Shown here one piece after another: positions 9,221 through 17,481 of a stretch of DNA of 64,000 nucleotides. The translations under genes were made by a program, and so were the position numbers. The stretch covers positions 434,001 to 498,000 of the forward strand of contig NZ_CABPSF010000002.1 in the NCBI RefSeq assembly GCF_902459685.1. Direction: 5' to 3'. This DNA is from Pandoraea iniqua. GTDB taxonomy: Bacteria; Pseudomonadota; Gammaproteobacteria; Burkholderiales; Burkholderiaceae. The number at the start of each line of letters is the position of its first letter. The stretch's first letter is position 1. The notes below the pieces were generated by a model. The model saw only the letters and a list, made by a program, of their open reading frames with translations, made no database searches and was not told the DNA's origin.

Positions 9221-10417
9221 TCACAATCCCAATACCTGCTTGGCCAGCACATTGCGCTGGATTTCGTTGGACCCGCCCCAGATCGAGACCTTGCGCAGAT
9301 TGAAGTACGCCGGACCTGCGGCGGCGGCACCGTCGGCGGTTACCGATGTGCCGTGCTGGCCATCGAGAAACGCCTCGTCGAACGCCGCGACGTCGAGCGC
9401 CATGCATTCGAGTGCGAGCTCGCTGATCGCCTGCTCGATTTCGGTGCCGCGAATCTTCAGGATGGAAGCGGCCACGCCCGGGCTCTGGCCGGCGTTCATC
9501 GCGCTGAGAAAGCGCAACTCGGTCAACTCCAGCACGCGCAGTTGCGTTTGCAGATCGGCGAAACGAAGGCGAATGGCCTGACTGGTCCACAGGCTGTTGC
9601 CGACACCATCCGTGCGTGCGCGAGCGAGGGTTTCGAGTTGACCGAGCAGCCGCCGCGAGCGCGCCACGCCGGAAATCACGAAGCGCTCGTGTTCGAGCAG
9701 AAACTTGCCGTACGACCAGCCGACGCCTTCATCGCCGACGCGTTGCGACACCGGCACGCGCACGTTGTCGAAGAACACCTCGTTGACCTCGGCGTCGCCA
9801 TCGAGCAATCGGATCGGCCGCACGGTGATGCCCGGCGACTTCATGTCGAGCAACAGGAACGAGATGCCTTGCTGCGGCCGCGCCTCGTGACTTGTGCGCA
9901 CGAGCGCGAACATCCAGTCGGCCCACTGTGCCCATGTGGTCCAGATCTTCGAACCGTTCACGACGTAATGGTCGCCATCGCGCACCGCGCTCGTCTTGAG
10001 CGAGGCTAGATCGGAGCCGGCGCCGGGTTCCGAATAGCCCTGACACCACCAGTCCTGATTGGCCAGAATGCGCGGCAAAAACCGCTGCTTCTGCTCGTCG
10101 TTGCCGTACGTGTAGATCACCGGGCCGACCATGTTGACGCCGAACTGCACGAGCGGCGGGCAGGGCAGGGCACCGTACTCCTGCGCGAAGAGATACTTCT
10201 GCGCAGGGCTCCAGCCCGGGCCGCCGAACGCCTCGGGCCAGTTCACGGCATACCAGCCCTTGGTGCGCAGAATGTCCTGCCAGCGCACGTAATCTTGCTT
10301 GTGCAGGCGCTGGCCGTGCTCGACCTTCAGGCGGATGTCTTGCGGCAGATGACGGGTGAGGAAGTCCCGGACTTCGAGACGAAACTGTTCTTCCTCGGGA
10401 CTGAAACGCATGTCCAC
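9221..10417 (-). CDS. Acyl-CoA dehydrogenase
   Basis: FAD-dependent acyl-CoA dehydrogenase of 398 residues. It shows the family signatures GYSEPGAGSDLASLKT near residue 133 and the C-terminal GGSNEIQRNVLAKQVLGL. Start is probably GTG at 10417, because AGGAGA lies seven bases upstream; the ATG two codons later would be 13 bases away. The next dehydrogenase gene follows seven bases after its stop, so the two products may form a heteromer. A CoA-transferase gene 46 bp upstream would supply the activated substrate, which means the pathway uses an acid that is first made into a CoA thioester and then desaturated. Confidence 0.9.
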   Translation of the reverse strand: MDMRFSPEEEQFRLEVRDFLTRHLPQDIRLKVEHGQRLHKQDYVRWQDILRTKGWYAVNWPEAFGGPGWSPAQKYLFAQEYGALPCPPLVQFGVNMVGPVIYTYGNDEQKQRFLPRILANQDWWCQGYSEPGAGSDLASLKTSAVRDGDHYVVNGSKIWTTWAQWADWMFALVRTSHEARPQQGISFLLLDMKSPGITVRPIRLLDGDAEVNEVFFDNVRVPVSQRVGDEGVGWSYGKFLLEHERFVISGVARSRRLLGQLETLARARTDGVGNSLWTSQAIRLRFADLQTQLRVLELTELRFLSAMNAGQSPGVAASILKIRGTEIEQAISELALECMALDVAAFDEAFLDGQHGTSVTADGAAAAGPAYFNLRKVSIWGGSNEIQRNVLAKQVLGL

Positions 10418-10463
10418 GATGGGGTCTCCTTGTTTTTATCGGATACGGCGGCACCGCGTCGCG

Positions 10464-11636
10464 CTAGACGACGTTGTCCCGGTGCAGTTGCGCGATGGCG
10501 TCGGCCGACAGGCCAAGCACGCGTGCGAGCACATCGTCGGTGTGCTGGCCGAGCATCGGCGCTGGCGCTGCGCCGGGTTGTGGTTCACCTGAAAACTGCA
10601 CGGGCTGGCGCATCACCTGACTGGCACCGAGTACCGGGTGGGTGACATCGGCCACGACGTGGCTGCCCTCGATCGCTTGCGCAATGTCCTGAATCGGGGC
10701 GGCGGGCACGCCCGCGCGCGTCAGCGCATCGACGGCATCTGACACCCGCTGCGTCTTCGACCAACGTTCGATGTGCGCACGCAATTCGTGATCGTGCTGG
10801 CTGCGCCACGTGTCCGTCACGAAGCGTGGATCGGTACATAACTCGGGCGCACCGATCAGCAGGGCGACCGCGTGAAAGAGTTTGTCGTTGGCCGCCGCGA
10901 TGACAAGATGGCCGTCGAGGGCCTCGTAGGCACCGAACGGTGAACTCATGGGATGCCGGTTGCCGACGCGTGCGGGCACTTTGCCGCCGAACAGGAATTG
11001 CGAGAGTGCCGTTGGCTGAATGGCGATCAGCGAGTCGAGCATCGCGACATCGATATACCGTCCGCTGCCGGTACGTTCGCGCGCAAACATCGCGGCCATG
11101 ATGGCCCACGCGGCGTACAGCCCGGCGCAGATGTCACCGATCGATTCGCCCACCATCGTGGGCGCACCGTCGGGTTCGCCGGTCACGCTCATGATGCCGC
11201 TCATGGCTTGCGCGACGACGTCGTAAGACGGACGTCCGGCGTTGGGTCCTTGCTGGCCGAAACCCGAGATGCTGCAATAAACGAGCTTGGGATTGAGCGC
11301 GGCGAGTTGCGCGTAGCCGATGCCCAGACGCTCGGCCACCCCCGGTTTGAAGTTCTCGACGACGACGTCGCAGACTTGCGCGAGCCGCTGGGCGAGTTGT
11401 TGCCCGTCGGGATGCTTGAGATCGAGCCGCAGGCTCTGCTTGCCGCGATTGTTCAGCACGAAGTTGGCGCTCTCGCCCTGAACCATCCGCCCCATGTAGC
11501 GCTGGTCGTCACCGGCCGGCGGTTCTACCTTGATGACCTCCGCGCCGAGATCGGCCAGCATCGCGGTGCAATACGGTCCGGCTAGTACGCGCGTGAAATC
11601 GAGAATGCGGACGCCTTGCAGCATGCCAGCCTGCAT
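10464..11636 (-). CDS. CaiB/BaiF family CoA-transferase (class III)
   Basis: Transfers CoA from a donor thioester to a carboxylic acid by way of an enzyme aspartyl intermediate. The 390-residue length is typical. The N-terminus has the family opening LQGVRILDFTRVLAGPYCTAMLADLGAEVIKVE-type segment and GDDQR; the catalytic Asp is in YIDVAMLDS near residue 207. It sits between the transporter gene (118 bp upstream) and two acyl-CoA dehydrogenases, so it probably activates the imported acid. The enzyme family includes formyl-CoA, succinyl-CoA and carnitine-type transferases; the sequence alone does not fix the substrate. Confidence 0.9.
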   Translation of the reverse strand: MQAGMLQGVRILDFTRVLAGPYCTAMLADLGAEVIKVEPPAGDDQRYMGRMVQGESANFVLNNRGKQSLRLDLKHPDGQQLAQRLAQVCDVVVENFKPGVAERLGIGYAQLAALNPKLVYCSISGFGQQGPNAGRPSYDVVAQAMSGIMSVTGEPDGAPTMVGESIGDICAGLYAAWAIMAAMFARERTGSGRYIDVAMLDSLIAIQPTALSQFLFGGKVPARVGNRHPMSSPFGAYEALDGHLVIAAANDKLFHAVALLIGAPELCTDPRFVTDTWRSQHDHELRAHIERWSKTQRVSDAVDALTRAGVPAAPIQDIAQAIEGSHVVADVTHPVLGASQVMRQPVQFSGEPQPGAAPAPMLGQHTDDVLARVLGLSADAIAQLHRDNVV

Positions 11637-11723
11637 GTCGGACTCCCTGTTGGGTGAGAAGTGAGGAGGCGCACCGCCCGTGGTTACCGGGGATGCGCCT
11701 GACGCGTCTGATGCGTCGATTGT

Positions 11724-11756
11724 GGTCAGCGCCCGATCAGCGCCAGATCAGCGCTT
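11724..11756. repeat. Three tandem 11-bp units
   Basis: Three imperfect copies of GATCAGCGCCA in the gap between the transporter stop and the CoA-transferase start (units 11724-11734, 11735-11745, 11746-11756). The last unit runs into the stop codon of the transporter. No function is evident. Confidence 0.6.
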
Positions 11757-13083
11757 AGTCGGCACGCCGCGCGGGCATGAAGGCCACGGCGACGAGCGTC
11801 ACCACGGCTGCGCCCATCACGTACAAGGCAGGTGCGAAGGCAACACCCGTGGTGTAGGTAATCCACGTGAGAATCGCCGGGGCAAAGCCGCCAAGCAGCG
11901 TGACGGCCGCGTTATACGACAGCGACATGCCCGAGGAGCGAACGGCCGTCGGGAAGATCTCGGAGAGTGCGGCGGGCGCGACACCCACGAACAGCGAAAT
12001 CATGGCGCAGAAGGCCGATTGCACGATGACCAGCGTGAGCGTCGTGTGCGATGCACCAAGCCACATCATCAGCGGGTACACACCGACGAGCAGGGCGACC
12101 GCGCCGAGACGCAGCATCGTGCGGCGGCCGAACTTGTCGGAGAGCGTGCCCGACAACACACAGCCCGCCGTCAGGAAGAAGTTGCCGATAAACGCCGCGA
12201 GAAACGCCTGCGAGCTGGTGAAGCCCATCGACTTCTGCACGTAGATCGGCATGAAGATGATGAGGGCGTAGGGGCCGGCGGCCCACAGCACCGAGAGACC
12301 GAAACCGATCAGCAGTTGTGCCGGATGTTCGCGCAGCACCTGAAGCAAAGGGGTCTTCTTCACGTCGCCCTGTTGTTTCATGCGTTGGGCTTCGAGCTTG
12401 AAGTGCGGCGTTTCGTCGAGCGCCTTACGCATCCACAGACCGACCGGGGCAATCGCCAGACCGATGATGAACGGAATGCGCCATGCCCATTCGGTGATCT
12501 GATCCTGCGTGAACACCGTCGTGACGAGCGTTGCCACCAGCGCGCCGAAGATATTGCAGATGCCCATGCTGGCTTGCAGCCACGACGCATACTGACCTTT
12601 CTTGTCGGCCGGGGCGTGTTCGGCAAGAAACGCCGTCGCGCTGCCGACTTCACCGCCGGCGGAGAAGCCCTGAAGCACGCGGCCGCACACGATGAGCAGC
12701 GGCGCACCCACGCCGATGGCCGTGTAAGGCGGCGCAATGGCGATGAGCAGTGTGCCGAACGCCATCAGCATGATGGTGAGCGTGAGCGCGGCCTTGCGGC
12801 CCTTGCGGTCGCCATACGAGCCGATCAGCAGCGCGCCCAGCGGGCGGGCGACATAACCGAGCCCGAAGGCGAGAAACGACCCCATCAACTGCACGGTCGG
12901 GTTGCTGTCGTGAAAGAAGTTCTGTCCGATATAGACGGCAAAGAGCGCGTAGATCGTGAAGTCGTACCACTCCAGCGCGTTACCGGCCGACGCGGCGATG
13001 ATGGCGCGGCGGCCCGCGTTCCCCTGTTTGGGGTGGGCGCGCGGCACGGGCTCGGCAGCCGGGTCGATAAGCACGTCTTTCAT
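11755..13083 (-). CDS. MFS transporter, metabolite:H+ symporter (MHS) type
   Basis: Inner-membrane major facilitator of 442 residues with twelve predicted transmembrane segments. GNALEWYDFTIYALFA near residue 40 and GSYGDRKGRK between segments 2 and 3 are typical of the MHS group (ProP, ShiA, citrate and alpha-ketoglutarate permeases), which import organic acids or betaines with protons. The ATG at 13083 is chosen because the upstream in-frame ATG at 13116 adds a non-conserved tail. First gene of the CoA-transferase and acyl-CoA dehydrogenase operon. One of three copies of the LysR operator lies 112 bp upstream, linking uptake to the hydantoinase and urocanase genes. Confidence 0.9.
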   Translation of the reverse strand: MKDVLIDPAAEPVPRAHPKQGNAGRRAIIAASAGNALEWYDFTIYALFAVYIGQNFFHDSNPTVQLMGSFLAFGLGYVARPLGALLIGSYGDRKGRKAALTLTIMLMAFGTLLIAIAPPYTAIGVGAPLLIVCGRVLQGFSAGGEVGSATAFLAEHAPADKKGQYASWLQASMGICNIFGALVATLVTTVFTQDQITEWAWRIPFIIGLAIAPVGLWMRKALDETPHFKLEAQRMKQQGDVKKTPLLQVLREHPAQLLIGFGLSVLWAAGPYALIIFMPIYVQKSMGFTSSQAFLAAFIGNFFLTAGCVLSGTLSDKFGRRTMLRLGAVALLVGVYPLMMWLGASHTTLTLVIVQSAFCAMISLFVGVAPAALSEIFPTAVRSSGMSLSYNAAVTLLGGFAPAILTWITYTTGVAFAPALYVMGAAVVTLVAVAFMPARRAD

Positions 13084-13194
13084 GTAAGAGTCTCCAGGCG
13101 GATGTCGTTCCGGCAATGCGCTCGCGCCGCCGGGATAATCAGGATGCTAGGGAAGTTCGGGAATGACGTCGTGTGACTTAATATTCGAAACACA

Positions 13195-13212
13195 TAACAC
13201 CACGTTAAGGGT
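13195..13212. promoter_or_regulatory. LysR operator copy, MHS transporter promoter
   Basis: TAAC-ACCAC-GTTAAGGGT. Read on the coding strand of the transporter this is ACCCTTAAC-N5-GTTA, 112 bp before its start. Identical outer sequences occur at 18679-18696 and 19652-19669. The 143-bp gap that holds it separates the UbiD stop from the transporter start, so the transporter operon has its own promoter. Confidence 0.65.
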
Positions 13213-13226
13213 TGGCTAGGCACTTG

Positions 13227-14645
13227 CTAGGTCTTGGCTAAGGGCTGTGCCGCAATTCGCTGCGCAACCTTCTCCATCACATCGGGCGGCGGCACTGCAC
13301 GCGTCCAGTCCGGGCGGTCGCATGCCCGGCGTGTCGCGTTCAGCCCGAGCTTGGTGGCCACACCGTCTTGCTTGATCGGCTCGGACCGGTCGGTGCGCCC
13401 GCCGGGAATCACCAGCATGTCGCGGTCGGGCCGCATCCGTGTCGCGACGGCCCATTCGACTTGCGAGGCGTTCCAAGGATCGACATCGTCGTCGACGACC
13501 GTGATGTTCTTAATCAGATTGACGCTGCCCCACAACGCGAACATCGCTTTCTGGGCATCGCCTGCCCGATGCGCGCTCAGACTCACAACGGCGTTCAGAC
13601 GCCCGCAACCGCCGTGGCCGACGGCCACCTCGCGCACGGGAATCGCAACGGCGCGCAGCGAGCGAGCGAGCCCCGCAGCGATGGCGACGCCGCCAATCAG
13701 CGTGTGCTCCGGGTAGTAACCCGGCTCGATGATCTGGAACAACGCATCGTTGCGCCGGGTCAGGCAATGGAACGTCGCCACCGGGCCGCTGCCATACGGC
13801 TCGTACATGCCGTGAAATTCCGAGACGAGCTTCTCGTCGTGCTGCTCGTCGATATCGAGCGTGCCTTCCAGCACCCACTCGCAGGCAGCGGGTACGTCCA
13901 GCGGGATGGTCTTGCAGGCGACAGTGCGAACCGGCTCGCCCAGCAGCGCACCGGCGCAGTCGAGTTCGTCGTCGCCCAAACGCAGATACAGCGCGGCGGC
14001 GATCAGCACGGCAGGGTGATTGCCGACCGTCACCGCAATCGGCAAGGTCTCGCCACGCGCCTTGGCCTCGCGCGCCATGACCGCAAGGTGATGATTGGGC
14101 GCGATGCCCACCATGCCCCGGTTGCCGTCGAGCAGCTTCACGCGCGCAAACGACACATTGCCTTTGCCAGTGCGGCTGTCGCGCGTGAAGATGACGCCCG
14201 CCGTGATGTACGGCCCGGTCTCCCCCGGGAAGAACAGCGGCGCAGGGACCTCCCGCCGCAGGTCCGGCGTGTGGATCACGGTTTCCTGACAGGCGCCGTG
14301 TGCCACCCGTTGCGGCGCAATGCCTTGCTCGATGGCCGAGACGATGCGCTGTTGCATGTCAGTACGCGAGATACCGAGGCCCAGCGCAATGCGCTCTACC
14401 GAGTTCAGCAGATTGCCGATGGCCGCTTGCGCGTGACCGGTCACGCTGTCGAACTGCACAGCAGGCCCATCGGCCAACTGCGCGAGCCACGCCGAGATTT
14501 CGAACTGCGGATCAACGGGTTCGCCGACCCGCAACAACTCGCCGCGTTGCGCGAGGGCTGCGATGAACGGGCGCATGGACTGCGCGTCATCGGGGTTGCG
14601 ATCGGTCGAACCGTTCGCTGCGGCCGGGGCATGAAGTGGGTGCAT
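13227..14645 (-). CDS. UbiD-family decarboxylase
   Basis: Prenylated-FMN-dependent (de)carboxylase of the UbiD superfamily, 472 residues, which acts on unsaturated or aromatic acids. Family features are visible: FFPGETGPYITAGVIFTRD near 150, the prFMN-site Arg and Glu region around EGTLDIDEQHDEKLVSEFHG near 270-290, and the C-terminal VVDDDVDPWN. The frame is open 168 bases further upstream inside the porin gene; the ATG at 14645, one base after the porin stop, gives the family-like N-terminus. No UbiX partner is in the window. It is the last gene of the DUF917, urocanase-like, porin, UbiD series. Substrate unknown; a urocanate-like acrylic acid would be chemically suitable, which is speculation. 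Confidence 0.85.
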   Translation of the reverse strand: MHPLHAPAAANGSTDRNPDDAQSMRPFIAALAQRGELLRVGEPVDPQFEISAWLAQLADGPAVQFDSVTGHAQAAIGNLLNSVERIALGLGISRTDMQQRIVSAIEQGIAPQRVAHGACQETVIHTPDLRREVPAPLFFPGETGPYITAGVIFTRDSRTGKGNVSFARVKLLDGNRGMVGIAPNHHLAVMAREAKARGETLPIAVTVGNHPAVLIAAALYLRLGDDELDCAGALLGEPVRTVACKTIPLDVPAACEWVLEGTLDIDEQHDEKLVSEFHGMYEPYGSGPVATFHCLTRRNDALFQIIEPGYYPEHTLIGGVAIAAGLARSLRAVAIPVREVAVGHGGCGRLNAVVSLSAHRAGDAQKAMFALWGSVNLIKNITVVDDDVDPWNASQVEWAVATRMRPDRDMLVIPGGRTDRSEPIKQDGVATKLGLNATRRACDRPDWTRAVPPPDVMEKVAQRIAAQPLAKT

Positions 14646-14646
14646 A

Positions 14647-15690
14647 TCAGAAGGCCATCCGCATGCCGACACCGGCCGTGTTGCCGCTGGAGTAACCGGT
14701 CGCGCGATCTTGCATATAGGCCGCGTACAGGTCGGTGCGTTTAGAGAGGCGGTAGTCGTAGCCGACCGACCACGTCGAGCGGATCGGGTCGCCCCGGCCG
14801 TGGCTCTTGGCATACATCCACGAGGCGAGGAGGGCGCCGTTGCCGATCGGCACCGATGCGCCGATTTGCCCGCTATGCGTGTTCAGGTCGCCGCTGTCGA
14901 TACCGTCGTGCAGGTATTGATAGAGCGCGGTGATCTTGACCACCGAAAAGTCGTAACCCACGGCAGCCATGACCGCCGACTGCAAGTTGAACCCGGCGAT
15001 TTGTGTGGTCAGATCGCCCGGTGTCTTGTCGTAGCGCACTTGCTGATACGCCACCGTTGCCGAGAACGGACCATGCGCGTAAATGGCGTTGCCGCCCCAC
15101 TGGTTCTGCCCTTGCGCACCGGCCTTATTGCCCGTGCCGTAAATCAGGCTCGCCTGCCAGTCGCTGCCGCCTGGCGTCGTGTAGAGCAACGAGTTGTTCC
15201 AGCCGTTGTCGCCAGCGAGCCCCTGACCCGAAACACCCTTGTACATGTGGTTGAGCACCGGCGAGAAGGCGAACGAGGTCGAGAACGGGTTGAAGCGCAA
15301 CGCCGAGACGTAATACGGCGTGGTGTTGCGTCCGATCAGGAACGCGCCAGCCGGCGTCGACAGGCCGACATAGGCATTGCGTCCGAAGAAGGTGTCGCCG
15401 GCAAAACGTCCCGTGCCGCCGTTATTCGGTTGAAAGAACGCTTCGAGAGCGAAGACGGCCGCGTAGCCATTGCCCAGATCCTCGCGCCCGCCGATGCCCC
15501 AGAAGCTGGTCGCCATGCCGCCCGGGCTCACGTTCCACGCGCGCTCTTTGCCAAGGGCCTTCTGGGCGGCGACGTAGACATCGACCACCCCGTACAACGA
15601 CACGTTCGACTGCGCAGCAGCGATCTGGCTCGCTCCCGCTGTGGCAAGCGCCACGCCCGCCCCGATCCACCAATGTTTGATTTTTTTCAT
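14647..15690 (-). CDS. Gram-negative porin (Burkholderia type)
   Basis: Outer-membrane beta-barrel of 347 residues. A Sec signal peptide (MKKIKHWWIGAGVALATAG to AAAQ) is followed by SNVSLYGVVDVYV, the usual first strand of betaproteobacterial general porins, and the chain ends in phenylalanine (GMRMAF), the BAM recognition residue. Its gene lies 122 bp after the urocanase-like gene and one base before UbiD, so it probably admits the compound these enzymes degrade. The region upstream of its start is AT-rich (15691-15720) and may hold a secondary promoter. There is no strong ribosome-binding site. Confidence 0.92.
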   Translation of the reverse strand: MKKIKHWWIGAGVALATAGASQIAAAQSNVSLYGVVDVYVAAQKALGKERAWNVSPGGMATSFWGIGGREDLGNGYAAVFALEAFFQPNNGGTGRFAGDTFFGRNAYVGLSTPAGAFLIGRNTTPYYVSALRFNPFSTSFAFSPVLNHMYKGVSGQGLAGDNGWNNSLLYTTPGGSDWQASLIYGTGNKAGAQGQNQWGGNAIYAHGPFSATVAYQQVRYDKTPGDLTTQIAGFNLQSAVMAAVGYDFSVVKITALYQYLHDGIDSGDLNTHSGQIGASVPIGNGALLASWMYAKSHGRGDPIRSTWSVGYDYRLSKRTDLYAAYMQDRATGYSSGNTAGVGMRMAF

Positions 15691-15812
15691 GAGTTTATGA
15701 TTAGTACTATTAATTAAATACTCGTAGGGATGGAAGATGGTTATTGCGCCCCTCGCGGGGCGCCGGGGCGGGTGCTGGCCGCTAGCGAGTTCGCGTCAGT
15801 CCGCCGTTGTGG

Positions 15813-17471
15813 TCATGGCTGCGGTGTCGACGCGGTATCGATGCGGCCGATGCCCTTCAATCCGACTTCATCGAGCGCTTCTTCGTAACCGGCATCGGCA
15901 TAGCGCAGCACCCCGCTGGCCGTGTCGTTGGTCATCGACAGACGCAGGCGATCGTCGGCCTGTGGCGTGCCATCGGCCACGACGGTGACGCCCGCACTGG
16001 TCATGTAGCCGCTGTATCCGCCGCCGCCCGAGTGGATCGCGACCAGATCGGCGCTCGACGCGCAGTTGAGCATGGCGTTGAGCAGGGGCCAGTCGGCGAT
16101 GGCATCGGAGCCGTCGCGCATGTTCTCCGTCATGATGTTCGGATGCGCCATGGCGCCCGCATCGAGGTGATCGCGCGTGAAGGCGATCGGTGCGCTCAAT
16201 TCCCCGTCCCGCACCATCCGGTTGACCTCCAGCGCCAGCTCGGTGCGCTCGCCGTGCCCCAGCCAGCCGATGCGGGCGGGCAGGCCTTCGAACGGCACGT
16301 ACTCGCGGGCGAGGCGAATCCAGTTCGCGACGATCTGGTTGTCGGCGAAGCGCAGGAGCAGGAAGTCGTCGATCTTGCGGATATCGTCCGGGTCGCCCGA
16401 CAGCGCAATCCAGCGGAACGGCCCGATGCCACGGGCGAACAGCGGGCGCAGGAACGCTTCAGTGAACACGGGGATGTCGAAGGCCCGGGCCACGCCGCCT
16501 TCCTTGGCATGCGTGCGAATCAGATTGCCGTTGTCGAACACCACCGCGCCTTTGTCCTGAAAGCCGAGCATGGCAGTAACGTGGCGCACGATGGACGCGC
16601 GGCTCTCGCGCATGAGGGTGTCGGGGTCGGTCTTGCGCAATTCGGCCACCTGCGCGAGCGTGTAGCCGGACGGCACATAGCCGTAGACGAGGTCGTGTGC
16701 CGACGTCTGGTCCGTGACGATGTCGGGCACGATGCCACGCGCCAGGATTTCGGAGAACACGTCGGCGGCGTTACCGAGCAAGCCGACCGAGATCGGCGCG
16801 CGTCGTGCCTGCGCATCGCGAATCAGCGTGAGGGCGTGATCGAGATTATCGGCGCGGCATTCGAGGTAGCCCGCTTTCATACGCTTCTCGATGCGCTCGG
16901 GATTGATCTCGACGGTCAGGATGGCCGCGTTGGCCAAGCGGCCCGCGAGCGGTTGTGCGCCGCCCATGCCCCCCATGCCCGCCGTGAGTATGAAACGGCC
17001 GTGCAGGTCGCCGTCGAAATGCCGCTCGGCGATGCGCGAGAAGATTTCGTAAGTACCCTGAATCACGCCTTGCGAGCCAATGTATTGCCAGTCACCGGCG
17101 GTGAGGCCGCCCCAGCAAATCAGGTTTTCTTTCTCCCAGCGGTAGAAGTTCTCGGCACGCGCCCATTGGCCGACCATATTGCAATTGGCCATGATGACGA
17201 TCGGCGCGCGGTCATGCGTTTGCAGCACGCCGATGGGCTTGCCCGACTGCACGATCAGCGTCTGATCGTCTTCAAGCGTGAGCAGCGCCCGCACCATGGC
17301 GTCATGCGACGGCCAGTCGCGCGCGGCACGGCCCATCGCCGCATACACGATCAGGTTGTCGGGATCTTCGCCCACGGCGAGCACGTTTTCCAGCAGGCGC
17401 AGCAGCGCTTCCTGACGCCAGCCTTTGCAGCGCAGGGTGGTGCCGTGCGGAATCGGGAATTCTCGTTTCAT
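15813..17471 (-). CDS. Urocanase-family hydratase lacking the active-site Cys (thiourocanate hydratase candidate)
   Basis: NAD-dependent hydratase of the urocanase (HutU) family, 552 residues, a normal length. Conserved pieces include YIGSQGVIQGTYEIF near 130-144, TAGMGGMGGAQPLAG near 163-177 and SGGGGYSGYM near the C-terminus. In the classical signature around QGLPARICW the cysteine is replaced: here residues 395-403 read EGLPARIGW, with Gly402 from codon GGC. The segment preceding the NAD loop (ENLICWGGLTAGDWQYIG) also differs from typical HutU. No hutH, hutI or hutG is near. Instead the neighbours are a DUF917 desulfurase-like gene (10 bp upstream), a hydantoinase and a carbamoyl-amino-acid hydrolase. 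I infer that the substrate is a modified urocanate, such as thiourocanate or S-methylthiourocanate. Plain urocanase remains possible. Confidence 0.85.
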   Translation of the reverse strand: MKREFPIPHGTTLRCKGWRQEALLRLLENVLAVGEDPDNLIVYAAMGRAARDWPSHDAMVRALLTLEDDQTLIVQSGKPIGVLQTHDRAPIVIMANCNMVGQWARAENFYRWEKENLICWGGLTAGDWQYIGSQGVIQGTYEIFSRIAERHFDGDLHGRFILTAGMGGMGGAQPLAGRLANAAILTVEINPERIEKRMKAGYLECRADNLDHALTLIRDAQARRAPISVGLLGNAADVFSEILARGIVPDIVTDQTSAHDLVYGYVPSGYTLAQVAELRKTDPDTLMRESRASIVRHVTAMLGFQDKGAVVFDNGNLIRTHAKEGGVARAFDIPVFTEAFLRPLFARGIGPFRWIALSGDPDDIRKIDDFLLLRFADNQIVANWIRLAREYVPFEGLPARIGWLGHGERTELALEVNRMVRDGELSAPIAFTRDHLDAGAMAHPNIMTENMRDGSDAIADWPLLNAMLNCASSADLVAIHSGGGGYSGYMTSAGVTVVADGTPQADDRLRLSMTNDTASGVLRYADAGYEEALDEVGLKGIGRIDTASTPQP

Positions 17472-17481
17472 GCGGGTGCCC

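Noticed and set aside
11680-13176. Long open frame of about 500 codons on the plus strand opposite the MHS transporter
   Set aside because: It is rich in Arg, His and Gln with no domain, as expected from the complement of a GC-rich gene; the opposite strand encodes a clear MFS protein.
15813-17471. Considered as housekeeping urocanase of a hut operon
   Set aside because: No hutH, hutI, hutG or hutC nearby, and the signature Cys is absent; kept as a urocanase-family enzyme with a different likely substrate.
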